From Paragyromitra xinjiangensis (Eukaryota > Ascomycota > Pezizomycetes > Pezizales > Discinaceae), in assembly GCA_038503065.1 (NCBI GenBank), contig JBCAMK010000022.1, positions 868,001-932,000 on the forward strand: a stretch of 64,000 nt of DNA, in the 5' to 3' direction. The notes beneath the pieces are model-generated. The model worked only from the letters and a program-made list of their open reading frames with translations. It was not told the DNA's origin and did not search any database. The position numbers were made by a program, and so were the translations under genes. Below are positions 57,677 through 64,000 of the stretch, piece by piece (the stretch's first letter is position 1; the number at the start of each line of letters is the position of its first letter).

Positions 57677-58066
57677 CGTTTGCTAATCGAGGAGAGGCCC
57701 GACTTATTTTCCCCAGGAGATTGCTGGCGCAAGATATCGGAGAAATTAGTGCTCAAGAGGCAGATGAAAATTACCAAACTGCTACTTGATTACTCGAGCC
57801 GTGAAAGCAATGGTCAGGCAGCGCTCCATAAGGCGACCTCCCAAGGGGGCGAGAAGTTTACCGAAATGTTACTCGAGCACGGAGCAGATCCCTCAGTTGC
57901 AGGCCCAAATGGACGGATAATATCGTGTCTCCCGACTTCTTGGGAAGAAGAAATACTCTTCTTGAGGATGAAGCAGATTTGTCAGTTTGAAAAGGAACGG
58001 GCCCTACTACGGCGGACTACCCGGCGCAGAACCGCAAAAACATTGACTAAGAAAAATAAAAAATAG
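57583..58066 (+). pseudogene. Out-of-frame 3' remainder of the NLR ankyrin region
   Basis: Downstream of the stop at 57580..57582 the ankyrin sequence continues in another frame, which is the one predicted by an 11-nt deletion. It reads one more near-identical unit, then diverged repeats (QMKITKLLLDYSSRESNGQA, ALHKATSQGGEKFTEMLLEH) and a basic end (RRTTRRRTAKTLTKKNKK) stopping at 58066. The remainder has lost contact with the upstream frame in this allele. An assembly error within the repeats is an alternative explanation. Confidence 0.75.
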
Positions 58067-58237
58067 AGGTTGGTTTAAGCGAGTGGGTTTGACACCCATG
58101 AATATGAAATTGTAGCTTAGTTGTATCAGCTTTCTATGTAACTCACATGCCACTATTACTGTGCTATTGGGGGACTCAAACTTGGTGTACTATTGGGTAA
58201 TGGAATGGTTAGCATGCACAAAGTTGTGAGATCATCG

Positions 58238-58704
58238 CTTATGGAAAATGGAAAATGGAAAACACCACAAATACAAAACATTACAACAGTAAATATAGTG
58301 AACATAATGATGCTATGGATATATAACACAAGAAATTAGGGACAAGAGCCAGATATATTAGGGTTAGGGGTATGAAAATAGTGTAAGTATTGTACTATTT
58401 CTAAGATAACCTCACAGAACGAAAAATCCTGGTGTTCCATCTCCACACCCTTGCCCCGAGTATATTCAGAGGTTTAATGTGCTACTGGCGCCGGCAGTTC
58501 TGATTCTAACAAATAAAATCTAGTGATAATTTTGCTTCATGTCCTAGCAGATTCTGATCTAGAGGTGGGGAGGGGATTGCAAATTTCGGCTTGTATATAA
58601 GTAACCAACCGTGTTCATGTACTACAATGTGTATTAATTGTTGTAAAGTGTTTTTTTTATTACTATAATACCGTTTTCCATTTTCCATTTTCCATTTCCA
58701 TAAG
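58238..58704. mobile_element. 467-bp segment bounded by ATGGAAA-type inverted repeats
   Basis: The left end (58238..58263) reads CTTATGG followed by tandem AAAATGG units and ends GGAAAAC. The right end (58673..58704) is its inverted copy with one extra unit. Weak similarity continues inward (ACATTACAACA versus ACTTTACAACA). There is no transposase frame and no clear target duplication, so a MITE-like element is likely but not proven. Confidence 0.5.
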
Positions 58705-59922
58705 AGATGTTTTTGCGGTTCCGCGCCAGGCAGTCCGTCGTAGCCCTACAGCGTTTGTGGAGCCAGATGAGCTATTATCGGGTAGCTTAAGGCGTAGGTT
58801 TGAGAGCTATTCAATATATATAGAACATACGGAGAGTTTTCTTAGTAGAATGGTATATTATCACTATTTACGGAGAATTTTATACGAAAAGGGGTGAGCT
58901 ACAGAGTGGTTTCTGGTGGTACACGGAATGCCTAGGATGGGGAACATAACTGTATGGTATCTGGGAAAGTTGTAGTGCTGAGGATGTTGCTGCTTGTGAT
59001 GCATACTTTTTCGGTTTGTTTCTCCTTTTTTCTTGCTCTCCCATTCGGCAGCTTGTTTTTGGTGTGGTTGGAGACGGAGGAATCTACTCGATTTTATAGT
59101 TAAGAGAATTTAAACCAAAGAATGAGCTAGCTGATCCGCTAAGAAACGTCGAATACAACAAAAAAAAGCTGAAGCTTCGATCTATTAGCGTAGGCTAGAT
59201 AGAACCCGATACCTTGGTCGTGCGACACCATAAGCATCTAACAGTTGCATGCAAGTATGAAGTACCATTATCATTAACCTACTAACATTACCTAACAGCC
59301 ACCAAAGAAGCACAAACGGCTAATTCCCATCGATCCAATCAAACCACAGTAATATCTAAGTTGTCTCGTTCCCAGGTGCCACCCCGTAATTGTTGTTTTC
59401 TACCTATTCGCAATTATGGCTAAACAATATCTAAGTACCTGATGTAGATAAACACCCAAAACCAGAGCCGGCACGGAATAAACACTTACACCTCAGACAA
59501 CCTTAATAGTAGTCATTATTTCACAACAAATTCAATTGTCAGTGATATACACTCCCGTTTAATCTACGAAGAAGTTTTCCCTTCTATACCCTATACCATT
59601 TTTTCCTTCTTCCTCCTTCCCATATTAAACATGCCCCAAAAACCAAAAAAAAAAGAGAAACCAAAGTTTTACCTATCTTACAGTCCTAAGATACTAAAAA
59701 AAAGTGACATAAAAGGTGACATAAGAGGGTAGAAAGAAACAACCAAGTATCAAGAAGAATAAAATACTTACACCTGACCCTCCACACCTTCCCAGAAGTC
59801 AGGGAAAAAAATAAAGTAAAACCCTCACAGGAACCCAAAGAAGAGTGAAAAAAAGAAAAGAAAAAGTGCGCTATGCATAACATATAACCAGCCTGGCGCC
59901 TCCACTCCCGTTCCCGGAACAA
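58705..59922. other. Intergenic region between NLR tail element and Cdc45
   Basis: 1.2 kb, AT-rich, with A-rich runs from ~59636 that would be the Cdc45 3' UTR side on the minus strand. No gene or RNA supported. Confidence 0.4.
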
Positions 59923-62474
59923 TCACCCAATAACGCTTCTTAAACTCAATCCCTCCAAAAACCCCGCTAAATCTTCCTTTCGCACCTCCACCACAGTAGC
60001 TTCAAACGCATCGATCCTAATTCTCGCCTGCGTCGTATTCGCAACCTCTTGGAAAGCTATACCAAACTTATTTCGCCCGCTTTTCCTTTCTTCCTCTTCG
60101 TCTTCTTCGTCTTCGTCTTCGTCTTCCTCTTCTTCCTCCTCTTCCTCCCCGTCCGCGGTCACCTTGGCCTTCTTCTCTTTCTCCTCCTTTTCTTTTTTCT
60201 TCTTAGTTGATATCCGTCCCCCCGGTACAGTCCCGACGACGATATACACCCCACGACGTTCATTAAGGGAGGCGACAACGAGCGGGAGATGTTTTTTCCG
60301 AGACTGCTCGCGCTCTTGCTCAAGAATTGCTTCACCGAGCCAGAGTGCAAGTTTTGAGACTGCATTTGGGTGCGTAAAGATCGCAACGTCAGGGCCTTCT
60401 TTTACAACCGCTAAGCGGAATGCGCGAAGGAGACGAATTTGGCGTTTTTCAATTAAGGCAGTGCCAGTGCGAAGGATGGCACGGTGGAGGTCCATTGCTG
60501 TGGGAAGGGCAGATTTGAGAGCTTCGATGCTATACGGTGTGAGTTAAATCTAATTTAAGAGAAATTGGAGGCCTCCAAATGACCCCTATTAGGAAGGAAG
60601 GTATGGGTGGAGAAACATACTCTTCTAATGCATCGTAGGCCCCCCAGAAATTAACGATCCACGCCTCACTCTCCCTGTCCTCTTCCTTCCTCCCTTCTTC
60701 TTCCCCTTCAGTCACTTCTCCATCACCTAATTTTGTCACCAACCCTTTCTTCCCCATCTCTAATAGTCCGCCAACAATATACGCAACATCTACTGCACTT
60801 AAACACCCACTCCAGCCCCAACACCTTACGAAACCTTCCCGCACTATACCCTCTAGCCCATACAACGGCGCATACTTCTCTAGCCGATCCCGTAGTGTCC
60901 GCTTCAGATCCATATCCATGTGTGTATAACTCTGCTTACACTGATTCAGGCTGAAACCCATTTTTGCCAGGAGTTTGTGAAGTCGTTTTCGTCCATGCTC
61001 AGACCAGATATGGAGTTTAGTGCCAAGAAACGAGGAATGAAGCATTGAGTCGTATAAAGACCAATGTCGGATCAACATGAATCTATATTCAGGGGAAATT
61101 CGGATTGCTGTGTCTTCTGGTGAGCGTGCCGTGGTCTGGAGAGAATTATTGACGCCATTTGTGGAACTTGCGAATGCAGAGGATGCATGAACATCGGGTG
61201 GATTGAGACGGCGAACTTCATCCCGAAGGACAGCGCGAATCTGTTCTTCACGGCTAGAGACCCAACCTATTTCCGCACCCTTCTTCGGAGGGCCAGAGGA
61301 AATACCTCGGCCGTAAATCTCGCCGGAGGACACACCAACGATGGCTAGCCAGAGGAGATCATTATCCTCTCGTCCAAGGTCTGAAGCAAGGGAGTAGACG
61401 AGGCCAGATATGGGCTCACCGTACCAGGTACCCTGAGAGTAGTAGACTGTAACTGTAGCTTCATGTTTGGCTCTAAGACGGCGGAGCTTCCGACGGAGGG
61501 CTTTCGCTGTAGGGGGTGGTCGTAAAGGGGGTGGAGGAGGAAGCTGCTGTGAAGGAGATGAGGGAGGTGAGTGTGAGCGTGCTGGTGGAGGAGAGGAGGC
61601 AATGTTGTTTGTTGAAGGATGCGAGAGGAGAGTGTGGCTATGGAGCAGTGGAGAGGAAGCACTAGACTAAATGGTAGGTCAGAATCTAGACGTAGAGCGT
61701 TAGAGGGAAGAGACAGACCTCATTGCTGCCCCTCCTCACCCGGACTCGGGACCTATTCCTCCCGTTTTCTTCATCGCTTTCTTCGCCTTCTGGTTCGTCT
61801 GAACTCTTTCGTTTCCTCCCATTCGTGACCTCGAGTTTGCCAATTTCCAAAGGGGCCCCTCCATCCTCCTCCCCGTCTTCACTCTCTCGGCCATCGTCTT
61901 CGCTATCACTGTCATCTTCTGAATCCACCTCCGGCATATCTACCAGTGCCTTAAAGGCCATTGCTTCTCCTCCCATATCTTCTTCGATATCCCCATCATC
62001 AAAACATTTAATTCCCCCTACTGCCCCTACCCCATATCTCCCTCCTTGGACTTTCCCATCTTCCCTCAATTGTATTCCCTCATACTCCGCCGGCGGTCCC
62101 GCATACACATTATAAAGATTCCACGGCCGTCTCCCGTCAATAACCCAGCACTCTACATTCCTCCCATCCTCCCCCGTCAAATCCAAGAAGCTCGACAAAT
62201 CCACCAACCCCCCAAGGCCCAGACATATTACAAACCGTAGCTCCTCGTTGCCACTGATAAGTGTATTATTAACCTTCTCAAGCTCCTGGTATCCAGCGAC
62301 AGGATGTATCTTATGCGGGATGTAGTCTGATTTAAGGAGGTGGGTAAGAATCCGAGTCGCACAGAGGGAGTCGGTGTCGAGGGCGCAGAGAATTAAGATC
62401 GAGGGGTTAGTGGAGTGGGCGTGTGCTTTAAGGTGGGCATAAGCGGAGGAGAAGAGGTTGCGAGGGATGAACAT
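59923..62474 (-). CDS. CDC45: Replication initiation factor Cdc45
   Basis: CDS is complement(join(59923..60529,60621..61666,61719..62474)), 802 residues; introns are 91 and 52 nt. Cdc45 is the helicase activator that joins Mcm2-7 and GINS in the CMG complex at origins. Diagnostic segments are the start MFIPRNLFSSAYAHLKAHA, LCALDTDSLCATRILTHLLK (the DHH-like fold), GGLVDLSSFLDL, WVIDGRRPWNLYNVY, and later DLLWLAIVGVSS, RFMLIRHWSLYDSMLHSSFL, KRLHKLLAKMGFSLNQCKQS and EALKSALPTAMDLHRAILRTG. Two acidic loops (Ser/Asp/Glu before the first splice; Glu/Asp near residue 725) and a basic Lys tract are typical insertions. The degraded DHH active site is expected, since Cdc45 lacks nuclease activity. Two ACGCGT boxes lie 177-191 bp upstream of the start. 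Confidence 0.96.
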
Positions 62475-64000
62475 TGGGAGCTGTTGATCAGACGGAGATC
62501 ACCCGAAGAGGGTTCCAGCTTGGAGAGTATGATTCGAAGGGACGTAAATAGTGATCCAGCAATGGGGACCCGAAATTATGTGATATTGTGAAGTCGTTCA
62601 AGGCGATTCGTGAATTCGCGTTTAGAGGGCGTTTCTTTGTGTGTTTCGTCACGCGTCCGACGCGTCGTTAATTGCGGAGGTTGGGAAATCAATTAGGGTA
62701 CCGATAAAGATAGTCGCTCAGTTCGACAGGGCTCGATTTAAAGAAAGTATTGCACAAAACAGCAGAAAGAGAGAACGGGCTACTCAAACAAGGGAATGTA
62801 ATGTCATAGAGTGCGTAGGATGTATTCGTATAGAATTTGGCTGCAGCCGTTGGATTTTGAGGAGAGTCGTGGAGGGGAACGAAGAAAGTTAGGGGAACGT
62901 GAAATTGCTTGGCTCTAGCCTGAAGCGCGTAGAGTCCAAACCAACACCACCGATGATATTCACCAGCAACCACCAAAAACCCGAATCTTACCATAAGATT
63001 CGTCAATTCTTTCCCTCTGAAGAATTTTAGAATACCTAAACCTATAGATCTCCAATTCGCAAGCTCAGACATTGCATAATCCCGTGCTTCCGGCAAAGAT
63101 TGATTCTGCTAGCTTACCTCCGCCAACCCTAACCCTTATCAGCAAAGATAAATCTGCTAACTTGCTGAAAGACTAGATTCTACTCCTTGCATCCTCTCAT
63201 CTCAGGCAAAAACTTCAGTGGATAACTCTTTTTGAAAAAACATCGTCACACAATACTTTTCTATTCGTGTGGCCGCTATCTAAAGCGCAAGTGATTTCTC
63301 ATGACGCAACTCAGGCACTTGTAAATCGCACTACTTACATGGGTTCTGTGGGTGGGGTATGGTCAAGATATATCATAAAAGCCAAGACGAGCTCCAGGCG
63401 AGCAGGTTTTGACCACGAGTGATAGACCATGAATATAACTTCTGCGCTCGGGCCTGAAATATCTTGCGCCAAGTATTCTTCGATCCACGCAAGACCCATT
63501 CCCCAGCGGGAGCATAGGAAATAATAAGATTGTATATATTGTACACTACAGCAACCGCCTCTTTGGCCACGTGGGGTGATATTAAAGACACCCTCGACTA
63601 AGGACCATGGGTAAATGTAGTATAGACCAGCGAGCAAGCCCGCACATATATCATAGCTCATCTTGTCTCCAAACTCGCAACTCCCTAACCGCCAATATAG
63701 CAAAAAAAAACTTCCCCTAATCATTCTATTGGGTAATTTACTGAAGGGCGGAGTATTTTTGATCCTATAATAGCACTCTGAAACATCAATGTGCCCATCG
63801 AGTTTTGTTCTACCGTACCCTTTCTCGAAGCCATAAGGCTTATGCCGTTAAGATGGCTCGTGACATCGGCTTGGCATCCCCAAAATCGGCTAGTGTCTAG
63901 CCTAGAATATTCACCGCACTCATTCTTTTGTTCGTATGCTCTACGTAGCCACTGGGCTTTAAGGTCTAGTCTTTCAATTCCTTTAGAGTGGGTAATAATA
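62475..64000. other. Right-edge interval; Cdc45 promoter then no supported gene
   Basis: The first ~200 bp is the Cdc45 promoter. Beyond it, two minus-strand open frames (62689..63096, 63335..63724) lack motifs; each has possible splice signals but no convincing joined protein, so I do not call them genes. Confidence 0.4.
62651..62665 (-). promoter_or_regulatory. Two MluI cell-cycle boxes upstream of CDC45
   Basis: Perfect ACGCGT sites at 62651..62656 and 62660..62665, with centres 9 nt apart, lie 177-191 bp before the CDC45 start codon. ACGCGT is the MBF-binding MCB element that drives G1/S genes in yeasts. The sites are seen directly; binding is inferred. Confidence 0.6.

Noticed and set aside
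62689..63096. Minus-strand 135-codon frame next to CDC45
   Set aside because: A donor-like GTAAGA and branch CTAAC occur inside it, but no spliced product gave a recognisable protein; composition is not convincing.
63335..63724. Minus-strand 129-codon frame at the right edge
   Set aside because: No motif, no membrane topology, and an overlapping frame is equally long; unsupported.

Overview
This is nuclear DNA of a filamentous ascomycete (Pezizomycotina; I cannot fix the class). The evidence is short introns (44-207 nt, mostly near 50 nt) with GTRNGT donors and CTAAC/CTGAT-like branch sites, a Ctf1/Far-type Zn2Cys6 regulator, an intracellular fungal LysM protein, and a Helo-like/NACHT/ankyrin NLR. 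I rebuilt multi-exon genes by joining frames across introns; every join quoted keeps the reading frame.

Layout. 0-13 kb: the 3' end of the polarity scaffold Bem1 (+), a poly-Asp unknown protein (-), an Ecm11-like protein (-), a fused fumarylacetoacetate-hydrolase/alpha-beta-hydrolase enzyme (+) and the mitochondrial AAA ATPase Msp1 (+). 13-19 kb: a gene-free AT-rich stretch holding one transposon-like inverted-repeat pair. 19-20 kb: an F-box/ankyrin protein. 20-23 kb: gene-poor, with a 372-bp inverted-repeat element. 23-44 kb is a housekeeping block: RBM25-like splicing factor (-), mitochondrial ribosomal protein bS21m (+), GPI ethanolamine-phosphate transferase Mcd4 (+), Ctf1/FarB-type regulator (+), LysM protein (+), thymidylate synthase (-), two unknown proteins (+) and, at 43.7-45.6 kb, a kelch membrane protein (-). 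45.6-59.9 kb is accessory: a TA-flanked miniature element, an alcohol O-acetyltransferase-like gene (-), an RNase H-like protein that has lost its acidic catalytic residues (+), and a large NLR (+) followed by another inverted-repeat element. 60-62.5 kb: replication factor Cdc45 (-), with two perfect MluI cell-cycle boxes upstream. The last 1.5 kb holds nothing I can support.

How genes relate. Most neighbours are unrelated housekeeping genes, as is normal in fungi; I see no biosynthetic cluster. Two S-phase genes (Cdc45 and thymidylate synthase) both carry MCB or MCB-like sites, which suggests shared G1/S control. The most unusual locus is the NLR. Thirteen exact-length 14-residue repeats lie between its N-terminal domain and its NACHT ATPase, and near-identical 99-nt ankyrin repeats at its C-terminus have lost 11 nt in one unit, which truncates the frame. 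It is the best candidate here for an undescribed variant of a known system (fungal nonself recognition). I found no evidence for a wholly new system.
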